From assembly GCF_003416895.1 (NCBI RefSeq), contig NZ_QVIO01000002.1, forward strand, positions 248,001-312,000: 64,000 bases of DNA, in the 5' to 3' direction. Source of the stretch: Duganella sp. BJB476 (GTDB lineage: Bacteria; Pseudomonadota; Gammaproteobacteria; Burkholderiales; Burkholderiaceae_D). This document shows positions 26,139-35,946 of this stretch, piece by piece; position 1 is the first letter of the stretch, and each line of letters starts with the position of its first letter. The position numbers and the translations under genes were made by a program. The notes beneath the pieces are model-generated. The model was not told the origin of the DNA and ran no database searches. It worked only from the letters and a program-made list of their open reading frames with translations.

Positions 26139-27542
26139 AGCCTGCCAACGCAGGCGCCAGCGTGAAATGCCCTCACCCACCAGGTGATTGCAGTCCATGC
26201 CGACTCCGGCCGCGAACAGCACCTGCCGGCCGGTACTCACCACCGGCAGCCGCGAGCGCTCCCAGGCCGGGATGTTCAACGCCTGATAATGATACTTGAG
26301 TCCGCGCGTCGGACGGTTGTGGGCCGGCTTGAGGCGTTCACCTCCCTTGCGGAATTCAATCAGCAATGGCTGGGCGCGCAACCAATCGGCATCCAGCCCG
26401 CCTTCGCCCTCGCCTGCCGGCTCGAAGTGCAGCACGCCGCCGTAGGCCGGGAACGCCATTTCGGTTTCGCCGTTCCAGCTGAACGAGGCGCCCGGCGTTT
26501 TATCGAACTCATCTTCGCGCGTGCCTTCCAGGTCTTCCAGTTTCGGCGTGATGTGGAGGCGGTCGCGATGGCGTCTTACGTGACAATCGGGGTGGGTTAC
26601 CAGCGGTTGCGCGCCGTCGCGCGCTTCCAGCAGTTGCGCCAGCATTTCGGACAGCCAGGCCGCGCTCGGCATGCGCAGGTTGCGGGTGGCGAACCAGTGG
26701 CGCAGCATGTTGTAGCTGCGGTCCAGGCTCAGCAGGCGCAGCTTGGCGATATCGATGCAGTCGTCGACCAGGCACAGGACCAGGTCCTGCTCCGCCAGCT
26801 CGGTCAGCAGGCGCTGGGCCGACTGTGCGTGCTGGGCGCTGCGCGCGAAGCGCTCCTGGAAGCCCGGGAAGGCTTCGTCCAGCGCCGGCATCACCTTGTG
26901 GCGCAACGCGTTGCGGGCGAAGCGCGGGTCGTCGTTGGATTCGTCATTGATGTAGGTGATGCCGTGCCCGGCCACGTAAGCAGCCAGTTGCTTGCGCGAG
27001 GCCGGCAGCAGCGGACGCGCCATCACCAGGTCGGGATTGGCCAGCAGTTCGGGCGCGGCGTTGGCGGCGTCCATGCCGGACAGTCCGGCGGGGCCGGAGC
27101 CGCGCAGCAGTTGCAGCAGCACGGTCTCGGCCTGGTCGTCCAGATGGTGCGCGGTCAGCAGCAGCTTGACGTTGTACTCGGCGCACAGCGCGCCCAGCGC
27201 GGCGTAGCGCACTTTGCGGGCGGCGGCTTCGGTGCCGCTCTTTTGCTGGTTCGCCAACTGCACGCGGCGCGCTTCGAAGGTGACGCCCAGCGCGGCGCAG
27301 GCTTGCTCGCAGTGCGCCAGCCAGGCGTCCGCATTGGCGCTGAGGCCGTGATGGACGTGGAAGGCGTACAAGGCCACGCCATGCGCCTGCGCGTAGGCAT
27401 GCGCGAGGTGGAGCAGCGCCGACGAGTCGAGGCCGCCGCTGAGGGCCACCGCCATGCGCGGCGCGGCGCCTTGCTGCGCCAGCGCGGCGGCGACGGCTTG
27501 TTCGAAGGTTGAGGACAAGGTCGGGATCTGTTGCTTCTTCAA
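26133..27542 (-). CDS. tilS: tRNA(Ile)-lysidine synthase
   Basis: The 469-residue enzyme converts the wobble C of tRNA-Ile(CAU) to lysidine so that it reads AUA. The ATP-pyrophosphatase loop is VALSGGLDSSALL near residue 30-42, followed by HHLDDQAETVLLQLLRGSG. The C-terminal TilS substrate-binding domains end the protein (FRKGGERLKPAHNRPTRGLK). The start is taken as TTG 27542, with GGAG six bases upstream. The ATG at 27572 that would add ten residues sits inside the loop and arm of a GC-rich hairpin following accA and is unlikely to be used. It is 64 bases downstream of accA on the same strand. Confidence 0.92.
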   Translation of the reverse strand: MKKQQIPTLSSTFEQAVAAALAQQGAAPRMAVALSGGLDSSALLHLAHAYAQAHGVALYAFHVHHGLSANADAWLAHCEQACAALGVTFEARRVQLANQQKSGTEAAARKVRYAALGALCAEYNVKLLLTAHHLDDQAETVLLQLLRGSGPAGLSGMDAANAAPELLANPDLVMARPLLPASRKQLAAYVAGHGITYINDESNDDPRFARNALRHKVMPALDEAFPGFQERFARSAQHAQSAQRLLTELAEQDLVLCLVDDCIDIAKLRLLSLDRSYNMLRHWFATRNLRMPSAAWLSEMLAQLLEARDGAQPLVTHPDCHVRRHRDRLHITPKLEDLEGTREDEFDKTPGASFSWNGETEMAFPAYGGVLHFEPAGEGEGGLDADWLRAQPLLIEFRKGGERLKPAHNRPTRGLKYHYQALNIPAWERSRLPVVSTGRQVLFAAGVGMDCNHLVGEGISRWRLRWQAV

Positions 27543-27550
27543 TTGCTGCT

Positions 27551-27583
27551 CCAAAATGCAAACCGGGGGCATGCGCCCCCGGT
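27551..27583 (-). terminator. hairpin between accA and tilS
   Basis: A 9-bp perfect stem ACCGGGGGC/GCCCCCGGT (27562-27570 and 27575-27583) has a 4-base loop. On the minus strand it is followed by TTTGCATTTT, a broken T run. It begins 22 bases after the accA stop and probably terminates or attenuates transcription before tilS. The tilS ribosome-binding site lies immediately after it. Confidence 0.65.
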
Positions 27584-27605
27584 CGTTGTGTCATGCCGCG
27601 CGCGA

Positions 27606-28580
27606 TTACTCTTGCGGCGTGGTTTCTTTGAACTTACCGTAGCTCATCAGCTTTTCGTGACGGGCTTCCAGCAGGTCCTTGGTCTTCATGCCGTGGAACT
27701 GGCGCAGCGAATCAGCCAGCGCGCGCTTCAGCAGCGTGGCCATCTGCTTCGGATCGCGGTGCGCGCCGCCCAGCGGCTCGGTCACGATCTTGTCGATCAG
27801 GCCCATGGCCTTCAGGCGGTGTGCGGTCAGGCCCAGCGCTTCGGCCGCATCGGCGGCGCGCTCGGACGTTTTCCACAGGATCGAGGCGCAGCCTTCCGGC
27901 GAGATCACCGAGTAGGTCGCGTATTGCAGCATCAGCACCGCGTCGCCCACCGCGATCGCCAGCGCGCCGCCGGAGCCGCCTTCGCCGATGATGGTGGCGA
28001 TCAGCGGCACTTTCAGTTCCGCCATCACGTACAGGTTGTGGCCGATCGCTTCCGACTGGCCGCGCTCTTCCGCGTCGATGCCCGGGAACGCGCCCGGCGT
28101 GTCGACGAAGGTGAAAATAGGAATGCCGAATTTCTCAGCCAGCTTCATCAGGCGCATGGCCTTGCGATAGCCTTCCGGCTTCGGCATGCCGAAGTTGCGC
28201 ATTGCGCGTTCTTTGGTGTCGCGGCCCTTTTGATGGCCGATGACCATGCAAGCCTGGCCGTTGAAGCGCGCCAGGCCGCCCACCACGGACAGGTCGTCCG
28301 CATAGCTGCGATCGCCGTGCAGTTCGTGGAAGTCGGTGAAGATTTCGTTCACGTAGTCCATGGTGTATGGACGTTGTGGATGGCGCGCGATCTGCGCAAC
28401 CTGCCAAGGGGTCAGCTTGGCGTAGATGTCTTTGGTCAGTTGCTGGCTCTTTTTGGCCAGACGGTCGATCTCCTCAGAGATGTCGACAGCCGAATCGTCC
28501 TGGACGAAACGCAGCTCTTCGATTTTGCCATCGAGTTCGGCGATCGGTTGCTCAAAGTTGAGGAAAGTCGTTTTGGTCAT
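27606..28580 (-). CDS. accA: acetyl-CoA carboxylase carboxyltransferase subunit alpha
   Basis: The 324-residue protein is one half of the carboxyltransferase that makes malonyl-CoA for fatty acid synthesis. It starts [20 protein letters not shown], as in family members. It carries [29 protein letters not shown] and [17 protein letters not shown], the acyl-CoA-binding and catalytic core. The ATG at 28580 gives normal length; a start 27 bases upstream would add an atypical N-terminus. A hairpin follows the gene. Confidence 0.96.
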   Translation of the reverse strand: MTKTTFLNFEQPIAELDGKIEELRFVQDDSAVDISEEIDRLAKKSQQLTKDIYAKLTPWQVAQIARHPQRPYTMDYVNEIFTDFHELHGDRSYADDLSVVGGLARFNGQACMVIGHQKGRDTKERAMRNFGMPKPEGYRKAMRLMKLAEKFGIPIFTFVDTPGAFPGIDAEERGQSEAIGHNLYVMAELKVPLIATIIGEGGSGGALAIAVGDAVLMLQYATYSVISPEGCASILWKTSERAADAAEALGLTAHRLKAMGLIDKIVTEPLGGAHRDPKQMATLLKRALADSLRQFHGMKTKDLLEARHEKLMSYGKFKETTPQE

Positions 28581-28644
28581 TGTACCTCCGTGATTATTCT
28601 CAGCCAAGCGGGCACAAAAAAGCCTCGCTCAGCGATTAGAGCAT

Positions 28645-29304
28645 CTATTCTACAGCAACCGGGTCCAGGCTACGCCATAAGTACCAGGTCGCCACTGTGC
28701 GCCACGGCTCCCAGTTGGCCGAAACCTCGCGCGCATCGCTACGGGACACAGGTTCGCCGGAAAAATAGTTCTGGCTGATGCCCTGGATCAAACCGGGGTC
28801 ATCGAGCGGCAGAACATTCGGCCGGAGCAGATTAAATATCAAAAACATCTCGGCTGTCCAGCGGCCGATGCCGCGGATCTGCACCAGTTCGGCAATGACG
28901 GCCTCGTCATCCATCTGGTCCCACTGGCTGGTATGGACGCGCTTGTTCTTGAAGTGGTCGGCCAGGTCGAGGATGTATTCGGTCTTGCGCTTGGACAGGC
29001 CGCAGGCCGCCAATTGCTCGGCGCCGGCCTTGATGATCTGCGCCGGCGTGCATTTCGGGCTGACCAGCAGCAGCTTCTTCCAGGCGGTGTCGGCCGCCTT
29101 GGTGGTCACTTGCTGGCCGACGATGGAGCGCGCCAAGGTGGTAAACGGGTCGTCGTGGCCGACCAGGTGCAGGTCGCCAAATTGCGGGATCAGCTTTTTC
29201 ATGATGCGGTCCCGCTTCATGAGCTCGATCTTGGCCTCTTCCCAGTACGGCGGCACGGCCGATACCGGGCCGGCTGCGCCCTCGTTATCCTTGGCGGTGA
29301 CCAT
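28645..29304 (-). CDS. DNA-3-methyladenine glycosylase (AlkA/HhH-GPD type)
   Basis: The 219-residue base-excision repair enzyme has the helix-hairpin-helix QIRGIGRWTAEMFL and the catalytic Asp region LPLDDPGLIQG. ARSIVGQQVTTKAA is the typical helix before the active site. It should release alkylated purines from DNA. There are no Fe-S cysteines at the C-terminus, which separates it from EndoIII/MutY. Its ATG overlaps the cysS stop by one base (TAATG), so the two genes are co-translated on one transcript. Confidence 0.9.
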   Translation of the reverse strand: MVTAKDNEGAAGPVSAVPPYWEEAKIELMKRDRIMKKLIPQFGDLHLVGHDDPFTTLARSIVGQQVTTKAADTAWKKLLLVSPKCTPAQIIKAGAEQLAACGLSKRKTEYILDLADHFKNKRVHTSQWDQMDDEAVIAELVQIRGIGRWTAEMFLIFNLLRPNVLPLDDPGLIQGISQNYFSGEPVSRSDAREVSANWEPWRTVATWYLWRSLDPVAVE

Positions 29305-30695
29305 TATGCGCGGCGCCAGTTGGTCGTGCCGTCAGGCTTGTCTTCGAGGATGACGCCGGCCGCCAGCAGATCGGCGCGGATCTTGTCCGATTCGGCGAAG
29401 TTGCGCGCCTTTTTGGCTTCGATGCGTTTGGCGATCTGTTCCGCGATGGCGGCGTCGCCGGAGGCGTCGGCCTCGCCGACCGCCGCCTGGCGGAATTCCT
29501 GCGGCGTGCGGGCCAGCAGGCCGATGACGCCGGCCAGGGCCTTGAGCTGGCGCGCCACGGCGGGCGATTTCGACTTGTTCAGCTCGCTCGCCAGGTCGAA
29601 CAGCACGGCCAATGCGACCGGCGTGTTGAAGTCGTCGTCCATCGCTTCGGCGAAGCGCACCGCGTGTGCCTCTTTCCAGTCCAGCGCCAGGCCGTCGCCT
29701 TCCACGCCGTCCAGCGCGGTGTACAGGCGGGTCAGCGCGACGCGGGCGTCGTCCAGGTGCATGTCCGAGTAGTTCAGCGGGCTGCGGTAGTGGGCGCGCA
29801 GGATGAAGAAGCGCACCACTTCGGCGTCGTACTTCTTCAGCACGTCGCGGATGGTGAAGAAGTTGCCCAGCGATTTGGACATCTTCTCGTTATCCACGCG
29901 CACGAAGCCGTTGTGCACCCAGTAGTTGACCATCGTGTGGCCGAACGCGCCTTCCGACTGCGCGATCTCGTTTTCGTGGTGCGGGAACTGCAAGTCCGCG
30001 CCGCCGCCGTGGATGTCGAAGTGTTCGCCCAGCAGTGCCGAGCACATCGCGGAGCACTCGATGTGCCAGCCCGGACGGCCCTTGCCCCACTTGGAATCCC
30101 ACTTGACCTCGTCCGGCTCGGATTCTTTCGATGCCTTCCACAGCACGAAGTCCAGCGGATCGCGCTTGCCGGTGTTGACGTCGACGCGTTCGCCGGCGCG
30201 CAGGTCGTCCAGCGACTTGCCGGACAGCTTGCCGTAGTTGGGGAAGTTGCGCACCGCGTAGTTGACGTCGCCGTCCGCGCCCTGGTAGGCCAGGTCCTTG
30301 GATTCCAGCGTCTCGATCAGCGCCAGCATTTGCGGCACGTATTCGGTGGCGCGCGGCACCAGCGTGGCCGGCAGGATGCCCAGCGCGCCGGTGTCTTCGT
30401 CCATGTACTTGGTGAAGCGGGTGGTCAGCTGCGAGATGGTCTCGCCGTTCTCGACCGCGCGCTTGATGATCTTGTCGTCGATGTCGGTGATGTTGCGGGC
30501 GTAGGTGACCTCGTAGCCCGAGGCCAGCAGCCAGCGGTACATGACGTCGAACGCCATCATCATGCGGGCGTGGCCGATGTGGCAGTAGTCGTAGATGGTC
30601 ATGCCGCAGACGTACATGCGGACTTTGCCTGCCTCGATGGGAACGAATGTCTGCTTGTCACGCGCCAGCGTGTTGTAAATCTTTAAATTGCTCAT
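29304..30695 (-). CDS. cysS: cysteinyl-tRNA synthetase
   Basis: The 463-residue class I synthetase has the zinc-binding Cys in [10 protein letters not shown], the HIGH motif as CHIGHARMM and the KMSKS loop as [20 protein letters not shown] segment supplies other zinc ligands. Length and start ([18 protein letters not shown] 30695) are standard. It attaches cysteine to tRNA-Cys. The gene is divergent from the periplasmic cyclophilin gene across a 261-base gap that contains an imperfect GC-rich hairpin (30722-30765) in the cysS leader. Confidence 0.96.
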   Translation of the reverse strand: MSNLKIYNTLARDKQTFVPIEAGKVRMYVCGMTIYDYCHIGHARMMMAFDVMYRWLLASGYEVTYARNITDIDDKIIKRAVENGETISQLTTRFTKYMDEDTGALGILPATLVPRATEYVPQMLALIETLESKDLAYQGADGDVNYAVRNFPNYGKLSGKSLDDLRAGERVDVNTGKRDPLDFVLWKASKESEPDEVKWDSKWGKGRPGWHIECSAMCSALLGEHFDIHGGGADLQFPHHENEIAQSEGAFGHTMVNYWVHNGFVRVDNEKMSKSLGNFFTIRDVLKKYDAEVVRFFILRAHYRSPLNYSDMHLDDARVALTRLYTALDGVEGDGLALDWKEAHAVRFAEAMDDDFNTPVALAVLFDLASELNKSKSPAVARQLKALAGVIGLLARTPQEFRQAAVGEADASGDAAIAEQIAKRIEAKKARNFAESDKIRADLLAAGVILEDKPDGTTNWRRA

Positions 30696-30956
30696 CGGGC
30701 TCTTGCGGTATCTTTTTAAAGCGCGTGCCGCGGTCCCGGGCAATACGAGGACCGGGCGCGGCGCGGTAGGCGCGCACCTGGGATTCATCGCATCACGTTG
30801 GGGACCGGCTGACACTCGGTAGTTATTCTTTCCACCTTCTAAGGGGTAGAATGGACAAGTATAGCATTGATAAAAACAGCATAGACCCAATCTGACTGAG
30901 GATTTTTGGCAAGTCGGACTGTTCAACACTGATAAAACCACTACGAGGAAGTAACA

Positions 30957-31586
30957 ATGCACCAAACTCAGCCATCGCTGTTCGCCAAACTGATGACCAT
31001 GTTTGCCGGCGTCGCCCTGTCGGGCGCGGCCCTGGCAGCCGCTCCGGCCGCTCCGGCCGCCAACAACGCCACGCCGCAAGTCGAAATCAAGACCTCGATG
31101 GGCGACATCGTGGTCGAACTGAACCACGAGAAAGCGCCCAAGTCGGTCGACAATTTCTTGACCTATGTGAAGGCCGGCTTCTACAAGGGCACCATCTTCC
31201 ACCGCGTGATCGACGGTTTCATGATCCAGGGCGGCGGCTTCGATGAAAAGCTCAAGCAAAAGAAAACCAACGCGCCGGTGCCGATCGAATCGCAGAACGG
31301 CCTGACCAACAACAACTACACGCTGGCCATGGCCCGCACCGGCGATCCCAACTCCGCCACCTCGCAATTCTTCATCAACGTGGCCGATAACGAAGCCCTG
31401 AACTACCCTGGCCGCGACGGTTTCGGCTACACGGTGTTCGGCAAAGTCATCAAGGGCCAGGAAGTGGTCGACAAGATCAAAGGCGTGCTGGTCGACGACA
31501 AGGGCATGTTCCAAAACATCCCCGTGATCCCGGTCGTGATCAAGTCGGCGACGATTTTGAAGACCCCTGTCCAGCCAAAACTGTAA
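30957..31586 (+). CDS. periplasmic peptidyl-prolyl isomerase (cyclophilin)
   Basis: The 209-residue protein has a signal peptide ([16 protein letters not shown]) followed by a complete cyclophilin domain. The active-site segments are [15 protein letters not shown] and [11 protein letters not shown]. It should catalyse proline cis-trans isomerisation during folding in the periplasm. The ATG at 30957 is preceded by GAGGAAG. It stands 43 bases before the cytoplasmic paralogue, to which it is closely similar, suggesting a tandem duplication with one copy gaining a signal peptide. Confidence 0.93.
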   Translation: MHQTQPSLFAKLMTMFAGVALSGAALAAAPAAPAANNATPQVEIKTSMGDIVVELNHEKAPKSVDNFLTYVKAGFYKGTIFHRVIDGFMIQGGGFDEKLKQKKTNAPVPIESQNGLTNNNYTLAMARTGDPNSATSQFFINVADNEALNYPGRDGFGYTVFGKVIKGQEVVDKIKGVLVDDKGMFQNIPVIPVVIKSATILKTPVQPKL

Positions 31587-31629
31587 AATAGCGGCCTGCC
31601 GTATTTTTTAACTACCTCAGGATAACAAC

Positions 31630-32124
31630 ATGACCAACGTAATCATCACCACCAACATGGGCAACATGACCGTCGAACTGAACGACGAGAAAGCGCCTAA
31701 ATCGGTCGCCAACTTCCTGGCCTACATGGAAGCCGGCCACTACGCCAACACCATCTTCCACCGCGTGATCGACGGTTTCATGGTCCAGGGCGGCGGTTTC
31801 GAGCCAGGCATGAAGCAGAAGCCAGCCGACACCACCGTGGAAAACGAAGCCAAGAACGGCCTGAAGAACGACACCTACACGCTGGCCATGGCCCGCACCT
31901 CGGCGCCGCATTCGGCATCGGCCCAGTTCTTCATCAACGTGAAGAACAACTCCTTCCTGGACTACCCAGGCCAGGACGGCTGGGGTTACGCCGTGTTCGG
32001 TAAAGTCATCGAAGGCACCGACGTGGTCGACGCAATGAAAAAAGTCAAGACCACCCGCAGCGGCATGTTCGCCGACGTGCCGGCCGAAGACATCATCATC
32101 GAGAAGATCGAACTGGCTGCTTAA
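31630..32124 (+). CDS. ppiB: cytoplasmic peptidyl-prolyl isomerase
   Basis: The 164-residue protein is a bare cyclophilin domain without a signal peptide. It shares [15 protein letters not shown] and SAQFFINVKNN with the upstream periplasmic copy. Length matches E. coli PpiB. It assists protein folding in the cytoplasm. The stop lies three bases before the lpxH start, an arrangement also common in other proteobacteria. Confidence 0.95.
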   Translation: MTNVIITTNMGNMTVELNDEKAPKSVANFLAYMEAGHYANTIFHRVIDGFMVQGGGFEPGMKQKPADTTVENEAKNGLKNDTYTLAMARTSAPHSASAQFFINVKNNSFLDYPGQDGWGYAVFGKVIEGTDVVDAMKKVKTTRSGMFADVPAEDIIIEKIELAA

Positions 32125-32127
32125 TTA

Positions 32128-32904
32128 ATGAGCGATGCCAACATGCGCGCGGATCAGGTCTGCGCGCTGTTTATCTCCGATCTGCATTTGCAGCCCGCGC
32201 ATCCCGCCACCAGCGTAGCGTTTTTCGACTTCCTGGAGCGGCATGCGCGGCGCGCGCAACAGTTGTACCTGCTTGGCGACCTGTTTGAATACTGGGCCGG
32301 CGACGACGACATCAGCGATCCCTATCACCAGCAAATCATTGCCGCGCTGCGCAGCGTGAGCGATGCGGGCGTGGCCGTCTACTGGATCGCCGGCAACCGC
32401 GATTTCCTGGTCGGCGCGCAGTTCGCCGCCGCGGCGGGCCTGACCCTGCTGCCGGAAACCTGGGTGGCCGAGATCGCCGGCCAGCGCCTGGTGGTGCTGC
32501 ACGGCGACGCCCAGTGCACCGAGGACGTCAAGTACATGGAGTTCCGCGCCATGGTGCGCCAGCCCGCGTGGCAGCAGCAGTTCGTGGCGATGCCGCTGGC
32601 GCAGCGCAAGGCCATCATCGCCGGCATGCGCGAGAACAGCCGCAAGGACCAGGGCAATAAATCCTACGAAATCATGGACGTGACGCCGCAGGCGATCCAT
32701 GATGTGTTTGCCGAGACCGGCGCCGACGTCATGATCCACGGCCACACCCACCGCCCCGCCCTGCACATTGTGGACGGCAAGCGCCGCTACGTGCTGCCGG
32801 ACTGGGAGCCGGACGCCCAACCGCCGCGCGGCGGCTGGATCGCCATCGACAGCCATGGCGCCATCACGCGCCACGCGCTGGACGGCGCCATCATTCCAGC
32901 GTAA
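32128..32904 (+). CDS. lpxH: UDP-2,3-diacylglucosamine diphosphatase
   Basis: The 258-residue calcineurin-like metallophosphatase makes lipid X in the lipid A pathway on the inner face of the inner membrane. The metal-binding motifs are all visible: LFISDLHL, LGDLFEYWAGDD, IAGNRDFL, VLHGDAQ and IHGHTHRPA. It follows ppiB by three bases. Its 3' end overlaps the convergent transglutaminase-like gene by 14 bases. Confidence 0.95.
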   Translation: MSDANMRADQVCALFISDLHLQPAHPATSVAFFDFLERHARRAQQLYLLGDLFEYWAGDDDISDPYHQQIIAALRSVSDAGVAVYWIAGNRDFLVGAQFAAAAGLTLLPETWVAEIAGQRLVVLHGDAQCTEDVKYMEFRAMVRQPAWQQQFVAMPLAQRKAIIAGMRENSRKDQGNKSYEIMDVTPQAIHDVFAETGADVMIHGHTHRPALHIVDGKRRYVLPDWEPDAQPPRGGWIAIDSHGAITRHALDGAIIPA

Positions 32905-33499
32905 TCGCCACCCCGTCCACCGGTGGCGCGGCGTCGATCGGCGTCACGCAATAAGCCGAGATGGATGGCAGTTCGCGCATGCGCCGCACCAGCTCCGGCC
33001 ACGGTTGCGCCCACACCTGCGGATACAGCTGCTCACCAGGCGTCACCACCGGAAAGGCCAGGTTCTCCGCGCCCGGCGTGAATTCGCAATGCACGGTGGC
33101 CTTGTTGCCGCGCGCATCGCAGCGATACCAGCCGCCCTCTTCCAGCCACACCGCCACCAGGCCATGCGTGCAGAACGGCGAGCCGGCGTCGCGCAACGTC
33201 AAACGCTGGTAGCAGAACCCGGACGGAATGCCGTTGGCGCGCAGCAGCGCCACCAGCAGATGGCTTTTCGCGATGCACAGGCCGGTGCCCAGCGCCAGCG
33301 CCTCGGAGGCGTTGCAGCTGATCTCGTCGCGCTTGTAGTCGATGCTGTGCTCGATCTGATCGCGCACCCAGTCGAAGCAGCGCTGCGCCGTCGCGCGCGG
33401 CGTGCCGGCCTGGAGCGAGCGGGCCAGCGCCTCTACGTCGGGATGATGAAAATCGACGACATCGCTGGCGGCGACGAATGCGGGCAACAAAGCGTTCAT
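32891..33499 (-). CDS. transglutaminase-like cysteine protease domain protein
   Basis: The 202-residue cytoplasmic protein consists of a transglutaminase core. The candidate triad is Cys in GTGLCIAKSHLL, His in FCTHGLVAVWL and Asp in WYRCDARGNK. Such proteins act as proteases or amidases, and the substrate is unknown. The ATG at 33499 is preferred because AAGGAG lies seven bases upstream. It overlaps the end of lpxH on the opposite strand by 14 bases. Confidence 0.82.
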   Translation of the reverse strand: MNALLPAFVAASDVVDFHHPDVEALARSLQAGTPRATAQRCFDWVRDQIEHSIDYKRDEISCNASEALALGTGLCIAKSHLLVALLRANGIPSGFCYQRLTLRDAGSPFCTHGLVAVWLEEGGWYRCDARGNKATVHCEFTPGAENLAFPVVTPGEQLYPQVWAQPWPELVRRMRELPSISAYCVTPIDAAPPVDGVAITLE

Positions 33500-33577
33500 G
33501 GGTCTCCTTTTTATCAAACGAACAAGATTCTCCCACAGTTCTAGCGGCGGCGCAGCGGATGGCCCTATAATCGATTC

Positions 33578-34357
33578 ATGACGATACGTACCTGTTTCTT
33601 TCGCGGCAGTCTACTGTCCGCCACCGCATTGCTGAGCAGCAGCGTCTGGTGCGCTCCCCAGACGCTGACCGTGGCCTGGCGCGACAAGCCGCCCTACCAC
33701 TACATCGAGCAGGGTCAGGCCCAAGGCTTCCTGCTCGAGCGCGTGAAGAACATTTTCAATATCGCCGGCATCCCTGTGCAGTTCGTCAACGAACCGCAGA
33801 AACGGATCTGGGCCAACTTCACGCACGGCGCCACCAATTACTGCTCGATCAGCTGGTACCGGCTGCCCGAGCGCGAGGCGGTGGCGCAGTTCACCTCCCC
33901 CATCCATGAAGACTTGCCGCACACCGTGCTGATTTCGCAGAATTATGTGCAGCAGGTCACCGCGCACCAGACGCTGACCTCCTTGCTGGACGACCCCAGC
34001 CTGACGCTGGGCGTGGTCGAAGGCGTGTCCTACGGGCCGGTGCTGGACCAGATGATCAAGAGCGGAAAAATCCGCATCATGAGCCGCACGGTGGAGACCA
34101 CGCTGATGATGCGCATGCTCTCGGTGGGCCGCGCCTCGTTCATGTTTGTGGATCGCGAAGACTTGAACTATTTCCGTCCGAAGGAAAAGTTATTGCAGTC
34201 GACGGTGCAGTATGACTTCCCCGACATGCCGCCGGGGATGAAGCGCCACATCGCGTGCAGCAAGGACGTGGCGCCGGAGACCATGGCCAAGCTCAACCAG
34301 GCCATCGCCGCGACCGGCGGCGCCTACAACGCCGGCCACAGCGTCAAGCCGAAGTAA
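33578..34357 (+). CDS. periplasmic substrate-binding protein (family 3 type)
   Basis: The 259-residue exported protein starts with a signal peptide (SATALLSSSVWCA). It continues with the amino-acid-binding style opening LTVAWRDKPPYHYIEQGQAQGFLLE. It has the two-lobe SBP_bac_3 layout, but no ABC permease is adjacent. Stand-alone members of this group are common in Oxalobacteraceae and their ligand is unknown. Its stop abuts the stop of the convergent TPR gene. A small hairpin, CGTCAAGC/GCTTGACG (34342-34370), spans both ends. Confidence 0.8.
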   Translation: MTIRTCFFRGSLLSATALLSSSVWCAPQTLTVAWRDKPPYHYIEQGQAQGFLLERVKNIFNIAGIPVQFVNEPQKRIWANFTHGATNYCSISWYRLPEREAVAQFTSPIHEDLPHTVLISQNYVQQVTAHQTLTSLLDDPSLTLGVVEGVSYGPVLDQMIKSGKIRIMSRTVETTLMMRMLSVGRASFMFVDREDLNYFRPKEKLLQSTVQYDFPDMPPGMKRHIACSKDVAPETMAKLNQAIAATGGAYNAGHSVKPK

Positions 34358-35110
34358 TCAGCGCTTGACGGCTGCCATCGCCGCGTTCAGGCGGCGTATC
34401 AATTCCTGGTTCAGGTCGCGCGTGTGGCGGGTCCAGCGCTCCATCGTGCGTTGCAGCTCGGCGTGCAGCTGGCTGGCGCGCGCCGCATCGCCGGCGCCGG
34501 CCGCCCAGATCGCAAACTCGGCCTGCACGGCAAAGCTGTTGTAGCGGCCCAGCGCAAACTCGAACTCCGCCTTCGCCTCGTCCTGGCGGCCGGCCGCGGC
34601 CAGCGACTGGGCCAGCAGCAGCGATACCTGCTCGCCGCGGAAATTGGCGTCGGCGGCGCGGATGGTTTGCAGATGCGTCACGGCTGCGGCGGCGCGGCCG
34701 CAGGCCAGCGTGGCGCGCGCGGCGCCGTAGCGGATCTCCAGGTCGCCCGAGAACGGTCCTTGCAGGCAGGCTTCGTAGGTGGCGGCCGCCTCGTCGGCGG
34801 CGCCGGCCTCCATCTGCGCGCTGGCCAGGCGCATCTGGTTCTGCGCGGTGGGGGTGTAGGCGTAGGCGTCGCGCGCCTCGCGCAGTTCCCGGCCCGGATC
34901 GAGCGAGCGGGCCGCCGCCGTCACCACCTTGCGGGCGCCGTGGTTCAATTTTGAATCCGGCAGGTAGATCGCGATGAAGTACACGATGCTGCCCAGTCCC
35001 GGAAACATAAACAGGATCATCAGCCAATACATCTGCTGCCCGCTGCGGATCACGTGCACGGCGAAGAACAGCGCCACCAGCACGTGCAGTCCAATTCCAA
35101 ATATCGTCAT
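34358..35110 (-). CDS. membrane-anchored TPR protein
   Basis: The 250-residue protein has two N-terminal membrane helices (about 4-20 and 28-50) with a loop GSIVYFIAIYLPDS, resembling the phospholipase D nuclease N-terminal membrane domain. A cytoplasmic tetratricopeptide region follows, with repeats seen in QMRLASAQMEAGAADEAAATYEACL and LLLAQSLAAAGRQDEAKAEF. TPRs mediate protein contacts; no partner is evident. It is probably monocistronic. Confidence 0.72.
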   Translation of the reverse strand: MTIFGIGLHVLVALFFAVHVIRSGQQMYWLMILFMFPGLGSIVYFIAIYLPDSKLNHGARKVVTAAARSLDPGRELREARDAYAYTPTAQNQMRLASAQMEAGAADEAAATYEACLQGPFSGDLEIRYGAARATLACGRAAAAVTHLQTIRAADANFRGEQVSLLLAQSLAAAGRQDEAKAEFEFALGRYNSFAVQAEFAIWAAGAGDAARASQLHAELQRTMERWTRHTRDLNQELIRRLNAAMAAVKR

Positions 35111-35189
35111 GAAGCTCGCTCCAACTTTTCGTCAATGTCGCGAATTGTAGAAGCTCTTGCCCTGCACTACAAGGAAACTTGCAAATCCA

Positions 35190-35699
35190 TCAAGCCGCGG
35201 TCGCTTCGGGCTGGAACATCCAGGCGGCCACATAGCGTGCCAGGCGGCCGACGAACACGCCGTTGAACAGGCCGAACAGCACGGTGACGGCCGCCGCGAA
35301 CACCAGGTTCTGTTGCAGCTCGGGATGCATGGCCGTCAACACCGCCACCGTGTACTTGGTGGCGAAGATGGCGATCATCAGCATCAGCGGCGCCCAGCTG
35401 CCGCGCTGCTGCACGGTGCCGGCGGCACGGCTGACCGTGATCACGGCGCCGCTGCCGAGTCTCCAGGTGAGCGCCGCGCCGGCCACCACGCCCAGCGCCC
35501 AGACGCCCCAGACACCGCCGCCCAGCGCGCCATGCTCGTTCATGCTGGACAACGACAGCCACAACATCACCGCCGGGATGATGAACAGTCTGCGGAAGGC
35601 GATCTCGCGGTCGCGGCTGGCCAGCACGCCGCGATACAGAATGAAGGCCAGCAAGGCCCAAACGTAGGTAGGAGTGTGGCTGACAATTTGCTGAATCAT
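35190..35699 (-). CDS. DUF6622-like membrane protein
   Basis: The 169-residue protein has about five predicted membrane helices and little else. It begins MIQQIVSHTPTYVWALLAF and includes IAFRRLFIIPAVMLWLSL. The pattern matches small inner-membrane proteins annotated DUF6622 in related bacteria, with no known function. The ATG at 35699 has GGAG seven bases upstream; the longer open frame upstream is rich in Arg/His and not protein-like. Confidence 0.68.
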   Translation of the reverse strand: MIQQIVSHTPTYVWALLAFILYRGVLASRDREIAFRRLFIIPAVMLWLSLSSMNEHGALGGGVWGVWALGVVAGAALTWRLGSGAVITVSRAAGTVQQRGSWAPLMLMIAIFATKYTVAVLTAMHPELQQNLVFAAAVTVLFGLFNGVFVGRLARYVAAWMFQPEATAA

Positions 35700-35946
35700 G
35701 ATCTGCTCCGCATGGCTGGTTAAGGTGAGGCCACTATGCCTGCCGGCCCGGCGGCGCGGATCGCGATGCGACGAAATGCGGTAAAACGGCGCGAAATGCA
35801 AGCGTGCGGCGCAAAGCGCAGGCGTCCGGCGCACGAAGCGTTGCACCGTAATGCTTCGTTACAAATAATCGGTGGCGATGCAACCGGACTCGGCATAAAT
35901 TACTACACAGCAATGCCTGAGCCCCTTCATCGTGGAGATTCCAGTC

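Noticed and set aside
30722..30765. GC-rich hairpin in the cysS leader as an attenuator or riboswitch
   Set aside because: The stem has several bulges and is followed by an A run, not a T run, in the direction of cysS. No leader peptide rich in Cys codons was seen.
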